Under the pieces are notes generated by a model. The model ran no database searches and had not been told where the DNA came from. It worked only from the letters and a program-made list of their open reading frames with translations. Shown piece by piece: positions 48,801 to 60,050 of a DNA stretch of 64,000 nucleotides; the first letter of the stretch is position 1, and the number at the start of each line of letters is the position of its first letter. Origin of the DNA: Tamarix chinensis (Eukaryota; Streptophyta; Magnoliopsida; Caryophyllales; Tamaricaceae); NCBI GenBank assembly GCA_030549775.1, contig CM060177.1:93988236-94052235 (forward strand). Direction: 5' to 3'. The position numbers and the translations under genes are program-made.

Positions 48801-49600
48801 TAATTATATATTTTAATGATGGTTAAGTTGATTAAATTTGCTTATTATGTTTATAGATTTGTTAATACTTTTTTTATTATGTTATTGTATAATTTATATA
48901 TGATTTGATATTTATTATATTTATTTATATTTTCATTAAATATGTTAAATATTGTTATGTGATGGGGTTATTGGTGAATGTTTTTAACTATATTGATAGG
49001 ATAATAAATTAGATATGTTTAATTTTTATAAATCTATTTATAATAGATTAAATATGTTTATATTTGTATTATATTTATTTACTTTGCTAATTTTTATGAA
49101 ATATATTTGGATAAATTTGGTTAGATTATTCAAAAAATATATCAGGACATACCATAATTAAGTATACTTTAGTTGTTATATTATATTAAAATTCTACTAG
49201 TAAGTAATAAAAATATTGTTGATATATTTAATTAATAAAGTAGAGGATTAATTTAAGATATTGTATTTCAGTTATATGGTTGGGTACACATATCTCTTTC
49301 GCTATCATAATATGGGTTGATATTTAATAATTATATTAATTTCATGTATGTAATTAGGTTTTATTTATGTTATCACGTATTTCCTTCAATTCATATACCT
49401 AATTATAATTGACTTTAGGCATTTATTATTGGAATTCAGAGGAGTCGTAGACAAGACAAAGTAGTTGATAGAACCGATGGTCATCATGTTACTGCTTCTT
49501 CATGACGTAACAGAACTGCTACTCAGCAACCTACGTCGATGGCTCGTTTGAGAAATTTCGAAAGGAGTATTACCAAAGGATTATGAGGAGGTAAGAACTC
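48801..49600. other. AT-rich DNA upstream of the plant mobile domain remnant
   Basis: No domain is recognised. The last 160 bases have a more coding-like composition (AGGAGTCGTAGACAAGACAA and following) and may be the decayed start of the mobile-domain gene. Confidence 0.35.
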
Positions 49601-51890
49601 TGGAGAACAAGAACCGGAAGAAGTGTCAAAACAACAAGAATATGCAGAAGTTCCTGAAAAACCAAGGTCTAGTCAACAAGGTCCTAAATTTCCATCATTT
49701 GCAAACTATGGAGGTCGTCCATCATTTGTGGCTGATGTTGGCACTGCGTGGTGCGGAGGTTCGGGGTTTGGAGGGTACGTAGGTTTGGGACTAGGAGGTT
49801 CAGGGTTTGGAGGTTTGGGAGTTGGAGATTCTAGGGTTAGAGGTTCTGGGTATGGAGGTTCTAAGGTACGGAGGTTCTGGGTTTGGAAGTTTGGGGGTGG
49901 GAGGTTCAGAGGTCAAAGTTTCTGAGTCTGGAGGTTTTCCATTATCTATAGAATATATAGATTTTCTTACCTCACCGACGCAGCCTGCCATGGAAATAAC
50001 AACATCCTCAGTTTACCCAACTGTTGTTGGTGGATCTAGATCATCATTAGATTTGCCAGCATCATTACCCTACACTACTAGTGGAGCATCGTCATCGACT
50101 TATGTGTGTAATGATGATGATGAGGAGGAGGAGGAGGAGGAGGATAGAGATGATCATGATAGGGATGTTGGTGATGCTAGTGAAGATGAAGAGAGTATAC
50201 AATTAAAGGATGAATGGTACTTGCTTGGGCCATGTCCCAGAGGTCCAATAATCCCTTATTTGATTCCAAGCTTTGGCGATCACGCAACTTTAGATTTATG
50301 GTTAGGAAAGGTAAGTTTATCATATTCATTATTTCTTAATTATTATTTTATATGTAATCAATCATATATATGCATTACATTTGTTTCTTTTATTCATCAG
50401 GATCGGGGTTGTCCCAAGATCCACACGAGACAGGAGGTTTTAAGAAGTTTTCTAGGAAGCGATAATGATAGGATGTTCACTTTGATACGACGAACAGGAT
50501 TATCACACCTTCCATCCTACACATTTGAGCATGTGAACGTACCGCTTATTTCAGCATTTATTGAGAGATGACAACCTGACACTAATAGCTTTTATATTCC
50601 ATGGAGGGAGATGACAATTACTCTTTTAGATGTACATCGTATATTAGGGCTACGAGTTGATAGTCATCCATTACATTTGGACATGACAGCGGACACACAT
50701 GGGTAATTGATTGGTGCAATGGGTGCCTTATTTGGGATGGAGGAAATGCAAGTGAATGATGTCACTCAAAAGGGCGGACTTCCATTTAAATGGCTACAAG
50801 AAGTATGTGAATCATACTAGTTAGGGGATGAGGAAAAAGCGATTGGGTATATATTATGGTTGATTGGCTTATCATTGTTTGTCGATAATATAGTTGATAA
50901 ATTTAATCCATATTATATCATTTTTCTTCAAGATCTTAGTCGTGTTGAAGGTTATGCATGAGGTGCAGCCACACTTGCTTTTTTATATCGACAATCGACA
51001 ACTTGGTATGGCTTCTAGAGCCGACGCTGCTCAAATGTCAGTATGTATCACTCTATTACAGGTAATTTTATAATTAATATATATACATATATTACATACT
51101 CTATATTATTTATGATTCTAACAATCAAATATTATAACAGACGTGGATATATGAATACTTTCCGGGGTTTGGAGTAGAAAGATCTAGGTATGATCCACAC
51201 CATCCTCGTTGTATGAGGTGGTCTTGTGGACAAAAATGCCTCAATATTGATGTTATGACTGCGTCAAAGGTATACTAAAAATATTATATTGTTACTATAT
51301 TATGTTCGTGATATCCATATTTAGTTTAATATTTTGGTGAAAGGTCATTTGGGATCCGTACGGAGTAGCTGATCCATATAGATATTGTTGTATGGCATTC
51401 TATCACGGTTGTCTACATTGTTTGGAGAAAGTTGAACCACATATGCCAGATATAGTGACATGGCAATTCGGTTATACACAAGTGATCCCTAAGGAGCTTA
51501 TCAAGCCAACTAGAAACTCATACAGAGGTCCTTCCCTCAAGGAGTACAAAGTTTACTATGCACACATGCTTGACCAATGGTTCTTGAGGCATGAACATAT
51601 ATTTGGTCCAGCGGTTGAATACCCATGGGATGTGGCTGATGATTATATAGATTGGTATGTTCCGAGAACTCATAGATATATATTGGCTACGACGGAATAA
51701 TATTTGGTAGAACATGCGAACGATGATCATTATATACCAACCGAAAAACATCTCAACAAAGCACATAAAACTATCCATTGATTGTATTGGAGGGGAGAGA
51801 CGGCTCCAAATTATGAGCAGTTAGTTATATGTATCAAAACCCTTGTGCGTGATTTAAGAGTTACTCCACCTCGGTGTGGCAATTTGTAAT
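49600..51890 (+). pseudogene. Plant mobile domain (MAIN/MAIL-like) gene remnant, transposon-type
   Basis: After a Gly-rich minisatellite (about 49755-49930) and an acidic stretch, the plant mobile domain reads LLGPCPRGPIIPYLIPSFGD, HATLDLWLGK, an intron with GTAAGT donor at 50311 and acceptor at 50400, DRGCPKIHTRQEVL, then a TGA at 50569-50571 where the family has Trp. It continues with FYIPWREMTITLLDVHRILGL, KGGLPFKWLQEVCESY, TWIYEYFPGFG and VIWDPYG, and ends in YVPRTHRYI and PPRCGNL. Stops also fall near 50703, 50818, 50958, 51700 and 51781. The family is known from host genes MAIN/MAIL1 and, in related form, from plant transposons. The surrounding transposase suggests the latter. Function is lost. 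Confidence 0.82.
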
Positions 51891-52639
51891 GAACTTGATG
51901 TATTACCGTATTGTTATGCAAAGAGATTAAAATATGTTTGTTAGAACTAATGCCAGGTGTATTTTTTATTTTACCATTGATGTATGAGATTTATATGTTA
52001 GGTTGTACTATTTGTGTTCAAATTTCATTAAGAGATAACGAAGGAATAAGAGACACGGTAGGAATGAGCTTCATAGAGATGGAAACCATGTTATGTCAAC
52101 TCACAAAATCTCAGTTTTCAAAAGTCGGCATTTGGCAGAGAATTCAAGAAAAAACACGGAGGTCCCGTATTTCCCAACATAAATAAAGTGTTTTATTGAT
52201 CGATCAATATCTTCTTATCCTTATTCATTAATTACACGAGTAAAGTGTTTTGTTATATATCCATAGTTTAGATCTTTGTGATAGAAATATGTGTTATTGT
52301 ATATACTATTCCTTGTGGGTTCAACTCATGATTGTCATCTACTACGTATTTGGAAATTAGGATATATTTATTAAATTTATCACGTGCATGTTTCAAAGGA
52401 TGTAAACACAAATAAATAAAGAAAAAATTACAACAATTCTACATTAAAGTTGAGTCCGAAGATAAAGGATGAGGGTCTTGCGTGTCATCATGTACCAATG
52501 CGCGCCATTGTTGGAATCTTGAAGAATATTGGGTATTCCACTTTGGAAACACTACTATCATGATATCTATTCCAATTTGTATATACTGGTGGGAGTGAAA
52601 AATTTTCTAAAAGATATACCTGTCAAATAAAAAAAATAT
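51891..52639. other. Spacer between two converging pseudogenes
   Basis: No protein domain is recognised. It includes short open frames without similarity to known families that I can see. It separates the converging ends of the mobile-domain and transposase remnants. Confidence 0.4.
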
Positions 52640-53776
52640 TATGTTAACCATTCATATAATATTGAAATGGAAAAAATATTCATTAAACTTAGTGTTCACC
52701 AGTATGTAGTAACTTATGTCTTGCAAGAAAAATATAATGACTTCATCTTCAGGATCTTGAATTCCGTTCATAGCCACTAAAGGTAAGAATGAGCTGCTTA
52801 CACTCAATGAGTAATATGCTAACAACACACAGTAACAGGTTGCAATGACATGACCAATATCAGGCATTTCTATCCAGTGTGCCATCGTAGTTGGCCCTTC
52901 CCAGTGGGCAATAGTATTAAGAACTTAATCAATGATGTCATATACAAACACATTCTCGTACAACTGTCGTTTCGTCAATATCTCATTATATAAGTCGGTA
53001 CAAATATGAACCCACTGTTCTTCATCTCCTAGTATAGTAGAAGTCAATGCTCTAAAACCACAATTCTCATCTCCTAAAACATTACACCAGCTACTAATAT
53101 AAGGAACTATATGTCGATTCATCTGAATCACATATGGAAATTGAAATTGGCCTGATGGCAGAAATGTCGATTGTCGTCCTCGACCCCGACCCCGACGTTG
53201 AGTTGATCTCAGACAACTACAAAATTGTTGTTCTATATAATCCCAACTAGATTATTCCCTTCTGGTGGAGTTCCTTGGGTAACCCTTGTGTTGTCGTACT
53301 GGTGGCTCGTGGAGAGGTGTTCTCTGGGGAACTGCAATATTAAATATCTCTCTATCCAACTAATTCTGTATTTCCGGTGGCTGGCGCATAATAGATTCCA
53401 TAAAAGTATGAAGTAAATAAGATGCAACCTCTAATGGTTCTTGGGGTCTCGGTGGATTAATCGGCTCATCTATGTCGAGTTTCTTCCAAAACAGATGAAT
53501 AGCCGATAGGGGGATTGACATGTAGTTATGAATGTATGTTTTAATCTCATGTGTACATAGTATCCCGTGCGTACAACACATGTAACATCCGCATAAATCA
53601 TCATCCGTACCTACATAATCAAATCTCTGACACTCGTTCACCAACTCCATTGCATATAAAGAAACATGGCCCCTCAAATTGGCATAAAGGACACTTGTAG
53701 CAAAATGAGGAGTATTGAACCGAGACCTCTCCAGCAATGTTTTTATCTCATCATGTTGTAATTCCAGGAACGCATG
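52640..53776 (-). pseudogene. MULE transposase C-terminus fused to an OTU domain, cut by an LTR-like insertion
   Basis: On the minus strand the frame enters at 53776 in FLELQHDEIKTLLERSRF and reaches a SWIM zinc finger (CGCYMCCTHGILCTHEIKTY, then IHLFWKKLDI). A low-complexity linker (RGRGRG near 53195) follows. Then an OTU-like cysteine protease segment: IVPYISSWCNVLGDENCGFR, with the motif Asp and Cys in GDENC, and HWIEMPDIGHVIATCY with a candidate His. A TAA interrupts near 52928, and a frame change separates the SWIM and OTU parts. SWIM is the usual MuDR/FAR1 transposase end. OTU proteases remove ubiquitin-like tags. Transposase and DDE core must lie to the right of the inserted LTR unit, outside the window. 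Confidence 0.82.
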
Positions 53777-54489
53777 TGTAACACCCCCAAATTTACTACT
53801 GAAAAATTTCGTTTAAATCAACAGGTTTAGCGGAAGTGAAAGAATTAAAACCATAAACATGGGAGTGTCACCGCCACACTTGGCACCGCACCGGTTCACT
53901 CCTACCGTTATGATGCTAAGTGCTAAGGCTAAACCAGGAAATTGTAAATAAGAATCATCAAAACATAAATGCATCGCCGTAATATAGCATCCATGAAAGC
54001 AAGATATCAACCATCGTCAGAATGTCGTTAAGATTACAACTTAAAAGTTCCACTTCCAAAATACGAACATAACATAATATAAATACGAAAACTAAGATAG
54101 ATGAAAGCGAGGATCGTAAAAGAGTCCGGCCAACTCACTCTCGGCCCCAACCAGGATGGGCTCAACACTCGGCCCCACCCGATGCCTCGTAGGCATCGAA
54201 CACAAGGTCTCCTACCTGCACAAGGTCAGATGGGCCCTCTCCTCGTGGGAATGAGAAGCACCCATGAAACGTATGATCAGTACGCTACGTACTGAGTAAG
54301 GTAACAGACGAGCTAAGGCCAGGCATACAATCATACCACATAGCACACATAGCACAATCGTATAAGTAACAAGCGATAACACACAAGATAAGGCTTGATT
54401 ACTTTCCAGTGACTTATTCTTTATTCTCGTTAATAGTATGTCCATTTCACCCATATTCTTTAATAATCCATGTAAGTGCGGGAGCCCCA

Positions 54490-55090
54490 CTATTATAGCC
54501 GGTGGACCGGAAATCAACACTCAGGGCAGAACGCCTCTCACCACTATTATAGCCGGTGGACCAGAATCAACACCCAGGACAGAACGCCTCTGGCCACTAT
54601 TCTAACCGGTGGACCAGACTGACCCCGACTTACATGGTGTTTTGCTATAAGTACTTAGTATTTTTCCATGGATTACTTCATTCATATTCATTCAAAGTAT
54701 TCTTCATTAATCCATGTGAGCGCGAGAGCCTCACTATTATAGCCGGTGGACCGAAAATAAACACACAGGGCATAACACCTCTGACCACTATTATAGTCGG
54801 TGGACCGGAATCAACACCCAAGGCAGAACACCTCTGGCCACTATTATAACCGGTGGACCGGACTGGCCCCGACTCACATGGTGTTTTACTGTAGGTACTT
54901 AGTATCTTTCCTGTGGATTAACTTATTCGTTTGGGTCTGTCGAGCCCGAATCCCCTACTATTATAGTCGGTGGACCGGAATAAACACTCAGGGGAGAACG
55001 CCTCTGACTACTATTATAGCCGGTGGGCTAGAAATAAACACCTAGGGCAGAACGCCTCTGGCCACTAGTCTAACCGGTGGACCGGACTGG
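54490..55090. repeat. Higher-order minisatellite with CCGGTGGACCGG core (outer unit)
   Basis: GGTGGACC-type cores fall near 54501, 54554, 54607; 54745, 54799, 54851; and 54969, 55021, 55074. Three triplets with 53-base steps are separated by a less conserved spacer (ACATGGTGTTTT...GTACTTAGTAT), so the triplets repeat at about 224-244 bases. Each unit reads CCACTATTATAGCCGGTGGACC followed by CACCCAGGGCAGAACGCCTC. The core is a near-palindrome. Confidence 0.9.
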
Positions 55091-55859
55091 GTCTGGCTCA
55101 ACAGTCTTTCTCTTTACGTAATTAATGTCTTATCCGTGTCTTACTGAATCACATCACACCCCTGACATGCATGCGGTTGATACTCTACTTCTTTCCCCTC
55201 CAGAGGGATCGTCCCATATTTTGAGACTCATACATCTTCTCACACCCGACATCCATTCCCCGTAGACTCAAGCATAGTGGCATATATTAAGGCACAACCT
55301 CCAAGAATATAGGACATCCCAACACATATGACATCGACTCCGCATATCCTCATCCCTCTAGGGTTCCTCCTCGGAGACCCTATTCGGACCTATGTGGCCC
55401 AACTCTTTCTTACTTACCCAAACGTTACTTTGTTCTCTATATCGCACCTCATTTTTATTAGGAAATTCTCCAAATGTATTAGTTTATCTCCCAAGTTCAC
55501 GTTTGACCGACAAAACCCTAGTTGGCCACCCAACCCTAGTATAATACCCCAAAAATTACAAAAACCTATATTTTAATAAATAACTTTATTTGAAATAAAA
55601 TTTGCTTGTAAAATTATTTATTTTAATTATTTTATATATTTTATAGTATGCAAATTTGGATAAGAGTATTTAATAAATTAAAAATAAATATTTTGCTATT
55701 TATCATATTGTTTTATTTAAATAATTTTCCAAAACTAATATTTTACCAACTTTATCCTTTTTAAACTAAAATATTAGATTATAATAAATTAAATTATTAA
55801 ATGAAATAATTTACCAAGAATATTATGTTTTATGATTTTATAAACTAATTTAATTTATT

Positions 55860-57010
55860 TCCCCTATTTTCCCATTTTTCCTTTTTCTTTTCCTTCTCCT
55901 TTTCTCCTTTTCTTCTTTCTTCTCTTTTCCTTTTTCTCCCCCTTGGGCCGTCCGCCCGCCCAGCCTGCTCTCCCTTCTCCCCTGCGCATTTGGGCCAGGC
56001 CCGTCCCTCCCGTCCCCCTTCTCCTCCTCGCGCCCGCCTAGCACAGCCAGCCACCTCCTTCTTTTTTTTCTTGACCGGACGATTCGGCCTTATTTCCTTC
56101 TCCTTCGATCGGTCGGCTTCTCCCTTCATCTCCTTCCATCCTCACCGCCCCCATGCCCGATCCCTACGCACGCCTGACCACCGCCTGCAACCCGGCCACC
56201 ACCTACCTCCCTTCCCTCTCTCTTCCTCTCTCCCCCATCGTTTTCTTTCCTCATTCGAACCCAACTAGCCCTGCATCCCCAGCCTGCACGCCCTGTTTCT
56301 TTCCCTCTTCTCCCCTTCCTTCCCCCTGCCAACCGACAGCCCTGCCACCACTGCAGCACCGATCGGCCAGCCTTGCCCCCTCTCTTCTCCCTCTTCTTTT
56401 TCTCCATCTCCCCAGCCTTTCATTCCCCTCATTTTTGAACCATCATCCCCATCCCGAGCTCCCTCCTCTCTCCTTCCTTCTCCCTCCATTTTTTTCCCGT
56501 TTTTCTTCTCACCGCCGCCCGCCGCCGCTTGAACCACCAAGCCTAGCCCTGCGCCGCCCTCTGCCACCGTCTACTACCACCCTGCACCCCCACGCCGCCC
56601 CTCGAGCCCTACACTTCCTCCCTTCTCCTCCTTTTCCTTTTTCTTCCCACCTTTTCCCCCTTACCGCCGAGCCACCTACAACCGCCGCTTTCGCCGCCGT
56701 CCGGCCACCTCTGCCGCCACCCAACCCACCGTTCGACACCCTACAACCCCCTCTACAACCGCCATCCATTAGTTGGCCGAAAACAGCCCTTGAACCCCTC
56801 CATTTTTCCCTCTCCTTTTCCTTCCTTCACAACCCCTTTCCCTCAACCCTCCTCGGCAGCCAACTTCGCCGCCTTGCCGCCGCCGTCTCCGCCACCCTAT
56901 GCCGCCGTGAAACCACCCTTTGCCTCCACCTACACCCCCTCTACACTTCTGCAACATTCCCCTGCCTTAAAACCTCCCCTAACCACCTTCTTTTCTAGCC
57001 TAAAGACCCT
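55860..57010 (+). other. Pyrimidine-rich, GC-rich block of the inner unit
   Basis: This block is dominated by C and T on the plus strand (CCTTTTCTTTTTCTTTTCC, CCGCCG, CCACC words), a sharp contrast with the flanks. It contains a 281-codon open frame rich in Pro, Ser, Leu and Phe that I do not regard as a gene. The outer unit shows the complement (purine-rich) at about 62460-63750. Confidence 0.7.
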
Positions 57011-57639
57011 AACCCGAAAATGATAAATCTTGCTTCCTTTACCCCTCTTTGAGCCTTTTCCCTTCTCTTTTCTGCATGAAACTCACGCTGCTCATGCAAC
57101 GTGAGCTCCCCTTCATTTTAAAAAAATTATTTGGCTAATTTTTAAGGTATAATGGTATTTTATGTTAAGTGTTTTATTAATTTAAAATTTATAAAGTTTT
57201 ATGCTTTGGTTCTTATTTCTAACATAAATATGATGGATATTATTTTTAAGTGTTGGGTTGCTAATTATGCTTGGTAAGATTTGATATTTTGCGGGATTAA
57301 GGTAACCTTTAATCCTCCCTTAAATATATGGAAAAATGCATGCTAGCACATTTAGGGTTTAGAATGATTTTATGCATGTTTTGTATGCTTAGCATGATAT
57401 GTTTATGGTTTCTTATATTGTTGTTAAAAAGAAAAAGCATGATAACTTTTGTGCCATATGTAGGTATGTTAAATAAAGAAGGAGTTGGAATATGGATAGA
57501 AATGTTAAATACTTGTTATGATGTACCATATTGTTAATGTATGAATGATGTTATTGTTTAAGGGTATTTTAGTAATTATGCTTATGAGGTATATAAATCA
57601 ATGTGTGTAGTTGCTAATGAGTATTATGTTGAAAAATGA

Positions 57640-58590
57640 CAAGTTGGTGGACTTAGATGATAAAAATGAAGTATTAATATCATTATTTTATGTAGTGTTA
57701 GTAAATTCATAAAAATGGTGAATAAAGGGGTTGAATGAAATTTTATAAGTAAAAAGGGTATTTCGGTAATTTTATGAGTAAAAGGGTATGTTGGTAATTT
57801 AAAAATAAAAGGGTTAAATGATAATTTATAAGTAAAGGATAAAATTGTAAGTTGTGAGAAAGAAGGGTAAAATGGTAAATTTAGAAGTAGGGGTAAAATA
57901 GTAATTTTGGATGAAGGAGGGCATTGTGGTAATTTTTCAAGAAAAAGGGCATTATGGTAATTTTGGAGGTAAAGGGGCAAAATCGTAATTTCATAAGTAA
58001 AGGATAATATGGTAAATTTTATAAGTGAATGGTGAAGTGGTAATTTATAAGTAAAGGGGTAATATGGTAATTTGGGAAAGAAGGGCAAAATGGTAATTAT
58101 GTATGGAAAGATAAAGATGGTAATCTTGGATGTGAAAGGGTAAAATAGTAATTTGTAAAGTAAAAGATGTATGGTGGTAGTTTTCATAAATAAAAGGATA
58201 TATTGGTAAAATTGGATGTAAGGGGTAAAATGGTAATTTTGTAAATAAAGGGATATTATGGTAAACTTGGGAGTAAGGGGTAACGTGGTAACTATGATAA
58301 CGACCAAAGGTAATTTAGAAATTAAATTATGATTGTAGAAGGGCAATTGGATAATTTATCCAACTCAAGGGCAATTTAGTAATTATAACAAAGGAGAAGG
58401 GCGATTTGGTAATATAACCAACCAAAAGAGAAATATGATAAGTGTAGTAATTATGAGGGGTGAATGGTGGTCTAAAAAGTGTAGGAGACAATTTGATAAT
58501 CTAAAGTGGACAAGGGGTAATTTGGTAATTATGCAACCTTAAGGGTAATACGGTAATTTGGCGAGTAAGGAATGGAGACTTAACAGTTAT
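57640..58590 (+). repeat. Diffuse tandem repeat of GGTAATTT-type words (inner unit)
   Basis: Words like AAGGGTAAAATGGTAATTTT and AAGTAAAGGGGTAATATGGT recur about every 30-40 bases over nearly 1 kb. The copies differ in length and spacing. The outer unit lacks this array at the corresponding place, so the two units are distinct subtypes. Confidence 0.85.
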
Positions 58591-59259
58591 ATAAGAAAAG
58601 GGAAAATGAGTGGTTTGTACCTGACATGCCTTTGATATTGTGGAATATTAATATGATTAAATAATGCTGATTAGCCAAGTAAGAGTATCTAATGATTAGT
58701 ATGGCCTTGAGGGTTTCTCTATGACATCCTGGATAATCCTCTGAATAAGAAACGATTAATGATATTGAAACGATTGAAAGTGAATAAGTATCGGATTATC
58801 GTCCTTTCTGTGATCACCTTAATTAAGACACTATTACTTAAAGTGAAAGACCTCGAGATCGGGAATGGTGACTCCTTAGGGGTCGCTACCCTAAGGACGT
58901 GGTTTAGTCCACGATTATTCTGGTATTTGCTGGTGTGCCTTTGTGCCCCAGCCAGGCCCTATATCTTACTATTCCTAGCTCTACGGACCTAGTTAGGGGG
59001 TATGCATACTTATGGATTAGGTGTACTTGTCGGTAGGGTACTGAGTTAGCTTTATGCACCAGTACGACCAGGGTACCTTTGCGTCATTGGGTTCATGGTT
59101 GAAGGGTACTGAGTAGCTGATATGCACCGGTACGACCGGTGTACCTTTGTGTCCCGGGTTATCGATCTCCCAATCGAGGCAAATAAATATGATTGATGTG
59201 TTGATTAAAGAAAGGAAAGATACTATTATTGAAAGTGAAATATTAATGAGTCGGGCCCA

Positions 59260-60050
59260 GACGATTATGATATTGAGTACCGGTCCACCGGTTATAATAG
59301 TGGTTCAGGAGCGTGTTGCCCTGGTATGTGATATTGAGTACCGGTCCACCGGATATAATAGTGGTCCAGGAGCGTGTTGCCTTGGTATGTGATATTGAGT
59401 ACTGGTCCACCGGATATAATAGTGGTCCAGGAGCGTGTTGCCCTGGTATGTGATTATGAGTACCGGTCCACCCCGGAGCGTGTATAATGAGTGGTCCAGG
59501 TAGCCAGGAGCGTGTTGCCCTGGTATGTGATTATGAGTACCGGTCCACCGGTTATAATAGTGGCCAGGAGCGTTGTGCCCTGGATGATGAGTTATATGTA
59601 TCCCAGTCCATCGATTATAATAGTGGCCAGGAGCGTTGTGCCCTGGATGATGATTCTTTATATATCCCGGTCCACCGGTTATAATAGTGGTCCAGGAGTG
59701 TGTTTCCCTGGTATGTGATTATGAGTACCGGTCCACCGGATATAATAGTGGTCCAGGAGCGTGTTGCCCTGGTATGTGATTATGAGTACCGGTCCACCGG
59801 CTATAATAGTGGCCAGGAGCGTTGTGCCCTGGATGATGATTTTATATATATTCCGGTCCACCGGCTAAAATAGTGGGGGTCCCGAGCTCAATAAAATCAG
59901 TTATGTATGTGAATAAGGTTATGGAAAATACTAATCACTTATAGTGGAACACCATGTGAGTCGGGGCCAGACCGGTCCACCGGCAAATAATAGTGGTCAG
60001 GTGCGTTCTGCCCTGTGTGTTTATCTTCTGGTCCACCGGCTATAATAGTG
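59260..60050. repeat. Minisatellite with CCGGTCCACCGG core (inner unit)
   Basis: About twelve units of roughly 60 bases contain TACCGGTCCACCGG, TATAATAGTGGTCCAGGAGC and GTTGTGCCCTGGTATGTGAT. The core is the inverse of the one in the outer unit. One unit near 59470 is scrambled (CCGGTCCACCCCGGAGCG), implying a local rearrangement. Confidence 0.9.

Noticed and set aside
56153..56998. 281-codon open frame (+), Pro/Ser/Phe/Leu-rich
   Set aside because: It lies in the pyrimidine-rich block of an LTR-like unit. The composition alone removes stops, and no domain, splice pattern or start context supports a gene.
57624..58346. 240-codon open frame on the minus strand
   Set aside because: It follows from the GGTAATTT-type repeat. 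The translation is a Tyr/Phe/Ile/Pro-rich repeat without any domain.
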